Notes under the pieces: generated by a model
The model's database searches: none
The model's input: only the letters and a program-made list of their open reading frames with translations
What the model was told of the DNA's origin: nothing
Source of the DNA: an uncultured Lachnospiraceae bacterium
Lineage (GTDB): Bacteria; Bacillota; Clostridia; Lachnospirales; Lachnospiraceae
Assembly: GCA_902762905.1 (NCBI GenBank)
Contig: CACWQE010000005.1
Coordinates: 1 to 64,000 of the forward strand
Direction: 5' to 3'
Length of the DNA: 64,000 nt
Shown: piece by piece, positions 33,092 to 42,231 of the stretch
Layout of the letters: the number at the start of each line of letters is the position of its first letter
Position numbering within the stretch: position 1 is the stretch's first letter
Translations under genes and position numbers: made by a program

Positions 33092-34093
33092 ATGATGGAT
33101 AAAGATAGAGATCCTAAGGTGTCTATTGTGATACCAATATATAATAGTGAAGCATACGTTATGAAATGTTTAGATTCCCTGGCTAACCAGACATATACGA
33201 ACATACAGGTTATTGTTATTAATGATGGCAGTACGGACGATTCTGGTAAACTTGCATGTGAATATTGCAAACAGGATGCAAGATATATCTATCGACAGCA
33301 AGGCAATCTGGGTGTTTCGTCTGCACGTAATCTGGGTGTTTCTTTGGCAGATGGGGAATACCTTACTTTTGTGGATGGAGATGATTATGTAGCACCGGGA
33401 TATATTGAGAATCTGGTGCGGTGTGCACAAGAGCATCAGGCGCAGATGGTTATTACGGGATTGCGGATGGTAGATGTGGATGGGAATGATATACGTTCGA
33501 TTATTCCGGGAACTTATGAGAGAGGAAAACACGAGGAATGGACATTCCGGTTATCTGCGGTAGCGGCACATTTATATGAACGTAACTTATGGACAACTTA
33601 TCAGATGAAATTTTATGAAGGGGAGAGAGGAGAGGACATGCCGGTGTCTCTCTTTTTTGCCGGAGTATGTGATAGAATAGCAACATTGTCGATGGATCAA
33701 TATTATTATGTACAGCATGCACAATCGGCGATGCATCAATTTCGCGGATTAAAGAAGATATCATTGCCGTATTGTGCATTGGAACAGGCAATACAGAAAG
33801 TACAGCAAGTCGGTTTACATAATGACGAAGAGTTCCATGAGTTATTTGTGTTGCGAATACTTGCTACATTTATTCAATTGGCCAGGGGGGCAGATCAACA
33901 GGAGATTCGCAAATTGTCAGATTATATACAACGAATATTAGCGACGTATTATCCACAATATTATAAGAATTGCTTGACCGGAATATGGAATGATCTGGAT
34001 ATACCGTTCATGCAGAAAGTGTCGGTGAAGGTATTGATTACAGTGAATCGATTCAAGATGGTATATCCATTTCTGCGCTTTGTATGCAGATAG
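33092..34093 (+). CDS. GT2 family glycosyltransferase
   Basis: A 333-residue protein with a canonical capsule-type GT2 domain: VSIVIPIYNSEAYVMKCLDSLANQTYTNI, NDGSTDDSG, GVSSARNLGVSLADGEYLTFVDGDDYV with the metal site D-G-D-D near residues 95-98, and GERGEDMPVSLFFAG as the acceptor block. The C-terminal 110 residues are helical. Tight packing with its neighbours (11 bases before, 20 after) puts it in the same transcript. Probably adds one sugar to the growing lipid-linked chain. Confidence 0.86.
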   Translation: MMDKDRDPKVSIVIPIYNSEAYVMKCLDSLANQTYTNIQVIVINDGSTDDSGKLACEYCKQDARYIYRQQGNLGVSSARNLGVSLADGEYLTFVDGDDYVAPGYIENLVRCAQEHQAQMVITGLRMVDVDGNDIRSIIPGTYERGKHEEWTFRLSAVAAHLYERNLWTTYQMKFYEGERGEDMPVSLFFAGVCDRIATLSMDQYYYVQHAQSAMHQFRGLKKISLPYCALEQAIQKVQQVGLHNDEEFHELFVLRILATFIQLARGADQQEIRKLSDYIQRILATYYPQYYKNCLTGIWNDLDIPFMQKVSVKVLITVNRFKMVYPFLRFVCR

Positions 34094-34112
34094 AGATAAG
34101 GAGTGAGCTTGT

Positions 34113-34979
34113 ATGCAGACAATTAGTTTTGTGATATTGCATTATGGCAATGTTAAGGTAACCAAAGCATGTGTGGAATCTATTCAGAGGTTGCAGACGA
34201 CAGATACAATTCATATTATTGTTGTAGATAATGACTGGAATAAGTCCAAAGAAGAACGCAGTCTCTTACGGCAATCCATAGGAGGTATCGAAGTTGTTGA
34301 AATGATGGATGATGTGGGATTTTCAAAAGCAAATAATGCGGGATATCAATATACAAGAGAGCATCATAATCCGGATTATATTATTGTTGCCAATAACGAT
34401 ATAACATTTGAACAGAAAGCTTTTTTGGAGATTCTGAAACAAGCGTACAAAGAAACGGAAAGTGACGTGATCGGGCCGGATGTATACAGTACGGCACATA
34501 AAGTACATCAAAGTCCGATAGATGTATGTGGAAGAACAGAGGCACAGGTGGATTATACGATACGGATGAATGCATTTGCACTGCGCTTCTTTGCAATCTG
34601 TTATCCTTTTCTTCGAAAAAGTATGGGAGTACAAGCGATTAAGAAGAATAGTACGTTATGGAATGAATCGCAGATGGAAGTGGTGCCTTGCGGAGCATGT
34701 ATTATTGTGACAAGACGATTTATCGAGAAAGAAGAAAGGTTATTTTTGCCAGAGACCAAATTCTACTATGAAGAGTATATATTGCATTATCGCTGCAGTA
34801 AGAAAGGATATCGGATTCTGTATTGTCCGAAGTTGCAGGTATTGCATGCAGATGGTGTTGCAACACAGAATAAGACAGAAAATGAAAAGAAAAGAATACA
34901 ATTTATCATGAAGAATACGTTAGAATCGGCAAGAAGATATCGCCGGTTGCTGCAAAAAGATGATTGGGATGAGTTGTAG
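34113..34979 (+). CDS. GT2 family glycosyltransferase (rhamnosyltransferase-like subgroup)
   Basis: A 288-residue protein. FVILHYGNVKVTKACVESI and VVDNDWNKS, then VGFSKANNAGYQYTREHHNPDYIIVANNDITFE place it in the GT2 subgroup with an NND metal-binding motif (near residues 94-96), where many rhamnosyl- and galactofuranosyltransferases lie. VPCGACIIVTRRFIEKE and FYYEEYILHYRCSKKGYRILY form the acceptor-side half. No rhamnose biosynthesis genes are in the window, so the donor cannot be named. Confidence 0.84.
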   Translation: MQTISFVILHYGNVKVTKACVESIQRLQTTDTIHIIVVDNDWNKSKEERSLLRQSIGGIEVVEMMDDVGFSKANNAGYQYTREHHNPDYIIVANNDITFEQKAFLEILKQAYKETESDVIGPDVYSTAHKVHQSPIDVCGRTEAQVDYTIRMNAFALRFFAICYPFLRKSMGVQAIKKNSTLWNESQMEVVPCGACIIVTRRFIEKEERLFLPETKFYYEEYILHYRCSKKGYRILYCPKLQVLHADGVATQNKTENEKKRIQFIMKNTLESARRYRRLLQKDDWDEL

Positions 34980-34990
34980 AAAGAACAAGG

Positions 34991-36202
34991 ATGCGTAATA
35001 TGAAGAAACTTTTATGGATTTCGCCTGCAGTGCCTTACGATGCGGTAAGTCATGCAGGAGGAAAGACACATAATTACTATATAAAATATTTTCAAAAGTC
35101 AGGACAATATGATATTCATTTGATTTCCCTTGCAGAAGCGGACGAGGTGCCGTTGTTGGATGCAGAGCAATACGGAATCTCTTCGGATGTCTGTGTAGTT
35201 GGGGGCAATCTGTTCAAGAATGTGTTCCGTATGGTGTATAATATCAATTCTTTATATAATATAAGGCATCCGCTGTGTCAGACAATATTGAGTTATCAAT
35301 ATAGGGCATTGAAGAAACGGGTGAAGAATTACGCAAAAGAGAATCGGCCGGAGATTGTCATTATGCAATGGACAGGGGCGGCGTTCCTGCTTCCGTATGT
35401 ACAGGAATTGTTTCCGCAGGCGAAGACGGTAATTATTGAAGAGGATGTTACTTTTCTTGGGTATCAGAGAAGATACGAGCAGGAGAATGATGCACGAAGA
35501 AAAGCAAGGTATCGATATAGTTATGAGCATTTGAAGGAGAAAGAACTTAACCTGTTACAGAGAAGCAGCATAGTAGTTGTGAATAATGATAAAGATAGAA
35601 GACTGTTAGTAGATAATGGAATAGAAGAGAGTAAGATCTACACAGCGGCAGCATATTATGATGACTATTCCAGCGTGGGGCGGAAACATATAGAACGTAA
35701 GGTGTTATTTTATGGAGGAATGCATCGTGAAGAGAATCACAGGGCAGCAATGTGGTTTGCTAAGAATGTGATGCCTCTTTTGAAAGATGACGGGATTACT
35801 TTCGAAGTTGTAGGAAATCATCCAAGGAAAGAATGGAATGAAGTACAAAGTGATAAGATACAGGTAGAAGGATTTGTTGAGGATGTAAGCCCGTATTTTG
35901 AACATTGTCTTTGCATGGTGGCACCGTTAGAATTAGGAGCCGGCGTTAAGGTTAAGATATTGGAAGGGCTTTCTGCAGGTATTCCGGTGCTGACGAATAC
36001 GGTTGGAATAGAGGGAATTGCAGCACAAGATGGAAAAGAATATATTCATTGTAATACGGTGCAGGATTATGTTGTGGCTATTCGTAGACTTTTGGAATCA
36101 CCTGAGGCGGGAAGACAGATTGGGGAAAATGCAAGGCAATTTATGAAGAATCATTACAATCTGAATCGAACCCTGGATGGTCTTATGAAGGTTTTAGAGT
36201 AG
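34991..36202 (+). CDS. GT-B fold (GT1/GT4-like) glycosyltransferase
   Basis: A 403-residue protein. The N-terminal half begins LLWISPAVPYDAVSHAGGKTHNYYIKYF and contains EIVIMQWTGAAFLLPYVQELFP. The C-terminal half has the donor-binding pattern VLFYGGMHREENHRAAMWFAKNVMPLL, IQVEGFVEDVSPYFEHCLCMVAPLELGAGVKVKILEGLSAGIPVLTNTVGIEGIAA, where the E-x7-E like segment binds the nucleotide sugar. The same C-terminal module is seen in the protein at 38517. ATG at 34991 or 35000 are both possible. A 103-base gap follows before the exporter genes. Confidence 0.86.
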   Translation: MRNMKKLLWISPAVPYDAVSHAGGKTHNYYIKYFQKSGQYDIHLISLAEADEVPLLDAEQYGISSDVCVVGGNLFKNVFRMVYNINSLYNIRHPLCQTILSYQYRALKKRVKNYAKENRPEIVIMQWTGAAFLLPYVQELFPQAKTVIIEEDVTFLGYQRRYEQENDARRKARYRYSYEHLKEKELNLLQRSSIVVVNNDKDRRLLVDNGIEESKIYTAAAYYDDYSSVGRKHIERKVLFYGGMHREENHRAAMWFAKNVMPLLKDDGITFEVVGNHPRKEWNEVQSDKIQVEGFVEDVSPYFEHCLCMVAPLELGAGVKVKILEGLSAGIPVLTNTVGIEGIAAQDGKEYIHCNTVQDYVVAIRRLLESPEAGRQIGENARQFMKNHYNLNRTLDGLMKVLE

Positions 36203-36305
36203 AGAATTGAATAATTCTGTGTAGTATGATATACTTGAACAGAATATGATATTTTTGGGGAAATGTCGAATATAGAAGAAATAGAAAGAAAGATAGGACA
36301 ATGTC

Positions 36306-37091
36306 ATGTTAAAACGAATTAAAGAGATATTAAGCTATAAAGATATGATCAAAAGTTTGGTAAAGCGAGAGTTGCGAGGCAGATATCAGAAGTCTGTTTT
36401 GGGATTCTTGTGGTCTTTTATTAGTCCACTTTGTCAGATCGCGGTATTTACAGTTGTGTTTACGTATGTATTTCCGAGTAATATACCAAAGTATTATATC
36501 TATTTGATGGTAGGTATGATACCTTGGCAGTTTTTTACAGACTCTTTATCTCAGGGAGCCTGTTCTATTATCTATAATGCGGATATGACCAAGAAGATAT
36601 ATTTTCCGAGAGAGGTTCTTACCATATCTTCTGTTACAGCTAAGTTTGTCAATTTGCTGTTATCGATGATTGTTGTATTCGGATTCATTACATTTTCAGG
36701 AATTGGTTTTAGTTATTTATTATTTTTATTACCGTTTGCGTTTATTGTGGAATATGCAATTTCACTTGGCTTTGCGTTGTTCTTTGCTGCAATTACGGTA
36801 TATCTGAGAGATATTGAATATGTAGTTAATGTTATCTTGATGGCGTGGATCTGGGCAACTCCGGTTATGTATGCACCAGAAGGTCTGGTACAGCAATATC
36901 CATGGTTAGAGAGTGTCCTTCGTATCAATCCGCTTACTTCTGTTATGTATCTGTATCGGGATATTCTATATTACCATGTGTTACCGGCTAGAATTGATAT
37001 TATTATCCCGATCGTGTGGGGCGTTGCACTGCTCTTGATTGGTGAGACGGTATTCAAGCATTTAGAAGGTAATTTTGCGGAGGAATTATAG
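36306..37091 (+). CDS. wzm: ABC-2 polysaccharide exporter, membrane subunit (Wzm-like)
   Basis: A 261-residue protein with six membrane helices in the ABC-2 pattern. The entry SLVKRELRGRYQKSVLGFLWSFISPLCQIAVFTVVF, the block YLMVGMIPWQFFTDSLSQGACSI and the IPREV-like YFPREVLTISS are hallmarks of Wzm/TagG/RfbA permeases, and MAWIWATPVMYAPEG near 178 is typical of the family. It exports a finished lipid-linked polymer together with the ATPase 2 bases downstream. This means the large locus makes an ABC-exported polymer, unlike the flippase-based cluster at 6763-13250. Confidence 0.93.
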   Translation: MLKRIKEILSYKDMIKSLVKRELRGRYQKSVLGFLWSFISPLCQIAVFTVVFTYVFPSNIPKYYIYLMVGMIPWQFFTDSLSQGACSIIYNADMTKKIYFPREVLTISSVTAKFVNLLLSMIVVFGFITFSGIGFSYLLFLLPFAFIVEYAISLGFALFFAAITVYLRDIEYVVNVILMAWIWATPVMYAPEGLVQQYPWLESVLRINPLTSVMYLYRDILYYHVLPARIDIIIPIVWGVALLLIGETVFKHLEGNFAEEL

Positions 37092-37093
37092 GA

Positions 37094-38482
37094 ATGAGTA
37101 TGAATAATGATGTTGTAATTAAAGTTGATAATGTGAAGAAGTACTTCAAAGTATATCCTGATAAAGGAAAGACTTTGAAAGACAAGGTGTTGTTTCATAA
37201 GAGAAACCGTTTCGAGAAGCGTGAAGTTCTGAAAGGGATCAGCTTTGAGGTGAAACGGGGGGAAGCAATCGGATTAATTGGCAAGAATGGTTGTGGTAAG
37301 AGTACAACACTTAAGTTATTGACAAGGATTCTTCGTCCAAATGAAGGAACTATTACGATTGATGGCAGAGTGTCCAGTCTGATCGAACTTGGAGCAGGAT
37401 TTCATCCTGATCTGACTGGTAGGGAGAACATTTATATCAATGCGTCCATTTTTGGCATTACAGCCAAGGAAGTGGACGAAAGATTAGATGATATCATCCG
37501 GTTTTCAGAATTAGAGGAGTATATTGATAATCCAGTGCGTACGTACTCATCCGGTATGTATATGCGACTGGCTTTTTCTGTTGCTATTAATGTAGATGCA
37601 GATATTTTATTGATCGATGAGATCCTGGCGGTTGGAGACATGAACTTCCAGGAGAAATGTTTCCAGAAATTGCAGGAGATTAAGAGAAATGGAACAACGA
37701 TTGTTATTGTATCTCATGCACAGGGGCAGATTGAGAAGATCTGCGATCGGTGTATCTGGATTGAAGAGGGCGTGATCAGGGATGAAGGACCGACCAAGCT
37801 GATTGGTAAAGAATATCGCTTAGCAATGGAAGGAATGCGCGCAGACCGGGCCAGAAAAGAAGCAGAGGAAGAGATGGCAAAGCTTCGTAAAGAGGAAGAA
37901 GAAGCTGCACAGCGGGAGAAAGAAGAAAAGAAACGCCTTAAAAAAGAAGAGGAAGAGAGAAGATTAGCAGAGGAACAGCGCAAGAAAGAGGAAAGAGAAC
38001 GCAAGATTAAGAATCTGACTTGCCGGGAGATCTGCAAGCAGTGTGGACCGGACGCGCATAGAGAAGGTAGCTTGAAAGCACATTATACAGATATACAGAT
38101 CCTTAATGAAAATGGCGAGCCGTGCGTTGAATACAATACTGGCGATAAAATGATAGTCAAATTAAAATATGTTTGTGATGAGGAAAACATACCTCTTAAT
38201 TTTGTTGTAGCGTTTTCAAGATATGACTGGGTATATTGTTATGATACTAAATCAGTTTTTAAAGATGGAAAAATGACAATGTCAAGGTTACAAGGAGAGG
38301 CTGAGTTAGAGATAGAGTGTTTACGTTTATTAGAAGGAATGTACTATTTAGATGTAAGGATTTTTGATGAAAATAACAAACCGTATGACAATGTGTTCAG
38401 TATTGTAAGTATTAAAATGTTACCGCAAATTCCGAAAAAAGACAATGGTATTTTTTCAATGGAACATATTTGGAAATGTTAA
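37094..38482 (+). CDS. wzt: ABC-2 polysaccharide exporter ATPase with charged helix and C-terminal glycan-binding domain (Wzt-like)
   Basis: A 462-residue protein in three parts. Residues about 5-245 are the ATPase: Walker A GLIGKNGCGKSTT near 60-72, the Q-loop region GAGFHPDLTGRENIY, signature YSSGMYMRLAFS, and Walker B ILLIDEILAVGD near 170. Residues about 250-306 are almost only E, K, R and A, likely a single stable alpha helix or coiled coil. Residues about 320-462 are a Wzt_C-like beta-sandwich (GEPCVEYNTGDKMIVKLKY, EGMYYLDVRIFDENNKPYDN) that in known Wzt proteins recognises the finished polymer. Base composition turns AT-rich from about 38130, within this last domain, suggesting exchange of the specificity domain. 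Confidence 0.93.
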   Translation: MSMNNDVVIKVDNVKKYFKVYPDKGKTLKDKVLFHKRNRFEKREVLKGISFEVKRGEAIGLIGKNGCGKSTTLKLLTRILRPNEGTITIDGRVSSLIELGAGFHPDLTGRENIYINASIFGITAKEVDERLDDIIRFSELEEYIDNPVRTYSSGMYMRLAFSVAINVDADILLIDEILAVGDMNFQEKCFQKLQEIKRNGTTIVIVSHAQGQIEKICDRCIWIEEGVIRDEGPTKLIGKEYRLAMEGMRADRARKEAEEEMAKLRKEEEEAAQREKEEKKRLKKEEEERRLAEEQRKKEERERKIKNLTCREICKQCGPDAHREGSLKAHYTDIQILNENGEPCVEYNTGDKMIVKLKYVCDEENIPLNFVVAFSRYDWVYCYDTKSVFKDGKMTMSRLQGEAELEIECLRLLEGMYYLDVRIFDENNKPYDNVFSIVSIKMLPQIPKKDNGIFSMEHIWKC

Positions 38483-38516
38483 TAAAATGGGTATTATATA
38501 AATGGGAGAAGTGGAT

Positions 38517-41500
38517 ATGTATGATAATAAAACGTATGACAAAATAGTTGTGATTCCTCCAGACGGATATGGTAGCAGAGGGGATGAAGCAATGGTCAGA
38601 GGACTGCTTAATATGTTTTCGCCGAATGTAGATGTGACATTGCTGACTCCAAGGAAAGAAATATGGAAAGAGTGTATATTAGAGAAAAGTATATCGTTTA
38701 AAGAAAAGGTTGTTCCATTAGCTGATTTGAAAGAGCATATTAAGGAATCTTGTCTGTTGATTATTATAGGTGCAGATGTAATGGATGGCATTTTTGGTGA
38801 AGATCAGACATTATTTCGTCTCGAAGCAGCAGAGGTTAATGGAAAATTAGGTGGGCATTCAATTGTTAATTCATGTTCTTTTAGAAGTGATGCATCAACT
38901 AGAGTTGTAGAGAAAATAAAACAATTAGGTGATGATATTACATTTTACTTAAGAGATTATGAATCTTTAATGCATTACGAACGTTTAACAAGGAGAAAAG
39001 GTTATTTTTTCCCTGATTTAGCATTTAATTGTGAAATTAATGAAACTGAAAGAGCTAAGTTGGTTACAACCGAGATTGAGAAAAAGAGATATGAGGGAAA
39101 AAATATTGTAGGAGTTAATTTATGTGAACATGCTTTCCAAAGTAAATTCGAGGAGCATAATAATGAAAATCGCAAGAAATATGTGTATGATTTGATGGAT
39201 TGTCTACTGGATAACATGAATAATGTATATATTGTTTTGGTGGCGCATGATATGCGATTTTGGGAAAATCATTTTTCTGATAAAATGTATTTAGATATTG
39301 CAAAAGAGTATATCCAAGAAAAAGATGCTATAGATAATATATATATGACATCAGAATTTTATTCGGAACCAGAAATAATTGCAATTTTATCTCATATGGA
39401 TTTTGTTATTAGTGGAAGAATGCATTTGGATATTGCGACTATGCGGGCAGGAAGTATACCGATAGCATATAATGCGAATAATGGTAGCTTTAAGGAGATT
39501 GAAAAATTTTACGGAATGTATTCTTTATGTTATGGCAACACGGATTTAATTGCTATTAATCAGGAAGAGTTAATTTTATTGATTCAGAAGTTGGCCAATA
39601 AAGAAAATCGTTTAGCATTATTGAATAAATATACTGAATTTGCCGAGATGGTCAGAGGCTATTTTCGAAAATACAATAAAAGTAATGAAAATCGGTATAT
39701 GGATAGTGCTCTTGAAATGGTGGAATATTTTGTAGAGAAAGACAGATTGATACGACGGCTAGAGAAAGATAAACGGGATTTGCAAGGAAATTTGGAATGG
39801 GAAATTGAAGAGAAAGAAAAAAAGCAAAGACAAATTGAGGATAAACAAAAAGTAATAGAAGAACAAACGAAAAGATATGCACATGATATAAATTCAAAAA
39901 ATATTGCAATTAAAATTAAGGAAGGTGAGATAGAACAACAAAGAGAAACAATCAACAACCAACGCGGGCACATTGAACAATTATTAGAGGTAGATCGCCA
40001 CTATCAGAATATTGTCCGGTCCAAAGGATGGAGGTTAGTAAGCTTTCCTGGCAGAGTTTTTGAAAAGTTATATCCAGTGGGAACACCACGAAGAAGAAGA
40101 ATTAGTAATGTGGTCAAATATGTGAAGGCAGTAAATATTACAAATATCAAATTTGTTGCCAATGCATTCCGTAAAGGCGGAATGAAACAAGTCCGCAAGG
40201 AGATGAATGCATTTAAGTATCGTTGTAACAACGAGCTTCCAAGTGTAGAACCTCAGATATGGGAGGTTGATGAGATTACAGATTTGTCACAGTGTGATAA
40301 GCTTGTGTTTAAAAAATGGGATGCACCGAAAGTATCCATTGTAATTCCTGTATATAATCAGTTTACGTACACATATAATTGTTTGAAATCTATTCTGGAA
40401 AATAGTGGTGATGTGTCTTACGAGATCATTATTGCAGATGATGTGTCAAATGATCTGACAACGAGGTTGTCAGAGATCGCAGAGAACATACAGATTGCCC
40501 GGAATAAAGAGAATCAGAGATTCTTGCGGAATTGCAATCAGGCGGCAAAGTATGCAAGGGGTGAATATATCTTATTCCTGAATAATGACACGCAGGTACA
40601 GGAGAATTGGTTGCAGCCATTAGTCGAGTTGATGGAGCGGGATGATTCAATTGGAATGGTAGGATCAAAGTTGATCTATCCGGACGGCTCTCTTCAGGAA
40701 GCAGGTGGAATTATCTGGGGAGATGGACATGCGTGGAATTATGGAAATGGTCAGAATGCTAATAAACCGGAGTTCAATTATGTGAAAGAAGTAGATTATA
40801 TATCTGGTGCAGCAATCATGATTCGGACCTCTTTATGGAAAGAGATTGGTGGATTTGACGAATTGTTTGCCCCGGCATATTGTGAAGATTCGGATCTGGC
40901 ATTCGAAGTACGAAAGCATGGATATAAATTGATGTATCAACCGGCTTCGGTTGTTGTACACTTTGAGGGCAAGTCTAACGGAACGGATTTGAATGCAGGA
41001 GTTAAGAGTTATCAAGTAGAGAATTCGAAGAAACTGGCAGAGAAGTGGAAAGAGGAATTTGCCAGACAGTCACAGACAGAAGATGATCTGTTCCATGCCA
41101 GAGAACGTAGTCAGAATAAGAAGACAATATTGGTGATCGATCATTATGTACCTCAGTTTGATAAAGATGCAGGTTCTAAGACAACGTGGCAGTATCTAAA
41201 GATGTTTGTGAAACAGGGTTATAATGTCAAGTTCATGGGAGATAATTTCTTCCAAGATGAAGAATATACTCCTGTTTTGGAACAGTATGGAATTGAAGTG
41301 CTGTATGGTCCTTGGTATGCCGAGAATTATAAACAGTGGATCATAGATAATCAGGATAACATTGACTTTGTATATCTGAACCGGCCACATATTACGGAGA
41401 AATACATTGACTTTATTAAGAATGAAACGAATATCAAGTGTATTTATTATGGACATGATCTGCATTTTCTGCGCATTTTTCGAGAATATGAATTGTGCAA

Positions 41501-42215
41501 GGACGAGGCATTATTGCAGGAGTCAGAGGACTGGAAACGTAGAGAATTTGCTATCATGAAGCAGGCAGATATCAATTATTATCCATCTTATGTGGAAGTG
41601 GATGAGATCCATAAGGTAGATTCTTCTATTCCGGCTAAAGCAATTACTGCCTATGTATATGAAGAATTTCGGGATGATATCTCTCTTGATTTTGCACAGA
41701 AGAATGGAATCTTATTTGTTGGTGGATTCGGACATCCGCCAAATGAGGATGCAGTACTCTGGTTTGCTAAGAATGTATATCCGTTAATTACCAAGAAGCA
41801 GGATATTCCATTCTATATCGTTGGCTCAAATGCAACCGATGCTGTAAAGAGATTGAATAGTAAGAATATTATAGTAAAAGGCTTTGTGACAGAAGAGGAA
41901 TTAAAAGAGTTATATGATAATTGTAAATTAGTTGTGGTACCACTTCGCTACGGAGCAGGTGTAAAGGGAAAGGTAGTGGAAGCGTTATATTATGGTACGC
42001 CTATGGTAACAACAACGGTTGGTATCGAAGGAATTAAAGGTGCAGAAGAATTTATGGAAGTGGCAGATGAGCCGGAAGAATTTGCACAGAAGGTTCTTAC
42101 TCTTTATAATGATAATGACCGTTTGGTTAAGACGGTAGAAGATTATCAGAAGTATATTAAGGCACATAATAGTATTGATGCCGTGTGGGATATCGTGAAA
42201 GAAGATTTTCAATAA
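38517..42215 (+). CDS. Trimodular protein: pyruvyltransferase-like, coiled coil, GT2 and GT1 domains
   Basis: A 1,232-residue protein; ATG 38517 has GGGAGAAG before it, better than the in-frame ATG 38502. Residues about 5-380 match the polysaccharide pyruvyltransferase family (PPDGYGSRGDEAMVRGLL, LIIIGADVMDG, FYLRDYESL, ISGRMHLDIATMRAG, where R-M-H is typical). Residues about 400-505 are a long coiled coil. A GT2 domain spans about 602-850 (VSIVIPVYNQFTYTYNCL, LFLNNDTQVQ, SGAAIMIRTSLWKEIGGFDE). A GT-B domain spans about 868-1232 (GILFVGGFGHPPNEDAVLWF, VVPLRYGAGVKGKVVEALYYGTPMVTTTVGIEG). It could add two sugars and a pyruvate ketal. The first 500 residues have AT-rich codons; the rest match the neighbours, so the fusion may be recent. 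Confidence 0.86.
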   Translation: MYDNKTYDKIVVIPPDGYGSRGDEAMVRGLLNMFSPNVDVTLLTPRKEIWKECILEKSISFKEKVVPLADLKEHIKESCLLIIIGADVMDGIFGEDQTLFRLEAAEVNGKLGGHSIVNSCSFRSDASTRVVEKIKQLGDDITFYLRDYESLMHYERLTRRKGYFFPDLAFNCEINETERAKLVTTEIEKKRYEGKNIVGVNLCEHAFQSKFEEHNNENRKKYVYDLMDCLLDNMNNVYIVLVAHDMRFWENHFSDKMYLDIAKEYIQEKDAIDNIYMTSEFYSEPEIIAILSHMDFVISGRMHLDIATMRAGSIPIAYNANNGSFKEIEKFYGMYSLCYGNTDLIAINQEELILLIQKLANKENRLALLNKYTEFAEMVRGYFRKYNKSNENRYMDSALEMVEYFVEKDRLIRRLEKDKRDLQGNLEWEIEEKEKKQRQIEDKQKVIEEQTKRYAHDINSKNIAIKIKEGEIEQQRETINNQRGHIEQLLEVDRHYQNIVRSKGWRLVSFPGRVFEKLYPVGTPRRRRISNVVKYVKAVNITNIKFVANAFRKGGMKQVRKEMNAFKYRCNNELPSVEPQIWEVDEITDLSQCDKLVFKKWDAPKVSIVIPVYNQFTYTYNCLKSILENSGDVSYEIIIADDVSNDLTTRLSEIAENIQIARNKENQRFLRNCNQAAKYARGEYILFLNNDTQVQENWLQPLVELMERDDSIGMVGSKLIYPDGSLQEAGGIIWGDGHAWNYGNGQNANKPEFNYVKEVDYISGAAIMIRTSLWKEIGGFDELFAPAYCEDSDLAFEVRKHGYKLMYQPASVVVHFEGKSNGTDLNAGVKSYQVENSKKLAEKWKEEFARQSQTEDDLFHARERSQNKKTILVIDHYVPQFDKDAGSKTTWQYLKMFVKQGYNVKFMGDNFFQDEEYTPVLEQYGIEVLYGPWYAENYKQWIIDNQDNIDFVYLNRPHITEKYIDFIKNETNIKCIYYGHDLHFLRIFREYELCKDEALLQESEDWKRREFAIMKQADINYYPSYVEVDEIHKVDSSIPAKAITAYVYEEFRDDISLDFAQKNGILFVGGFGHPPNEDAVLWFAKNVYPLITKKQDIPFYIVGSNATDAVKRLNSKNIIVKGFVTEEELKELYDNCKLVVVPLRYGAGVKGKVVEALYYGTPMVTTTVGIEGIKGAEEFMEVADEPEEFAQKVLTLYNDNDRLVKTVEDYQKYIKAHNSIDAVWDIVKEDFQ

Positions 42216-42231
42216 CAAAAAGGAGAAGTGT

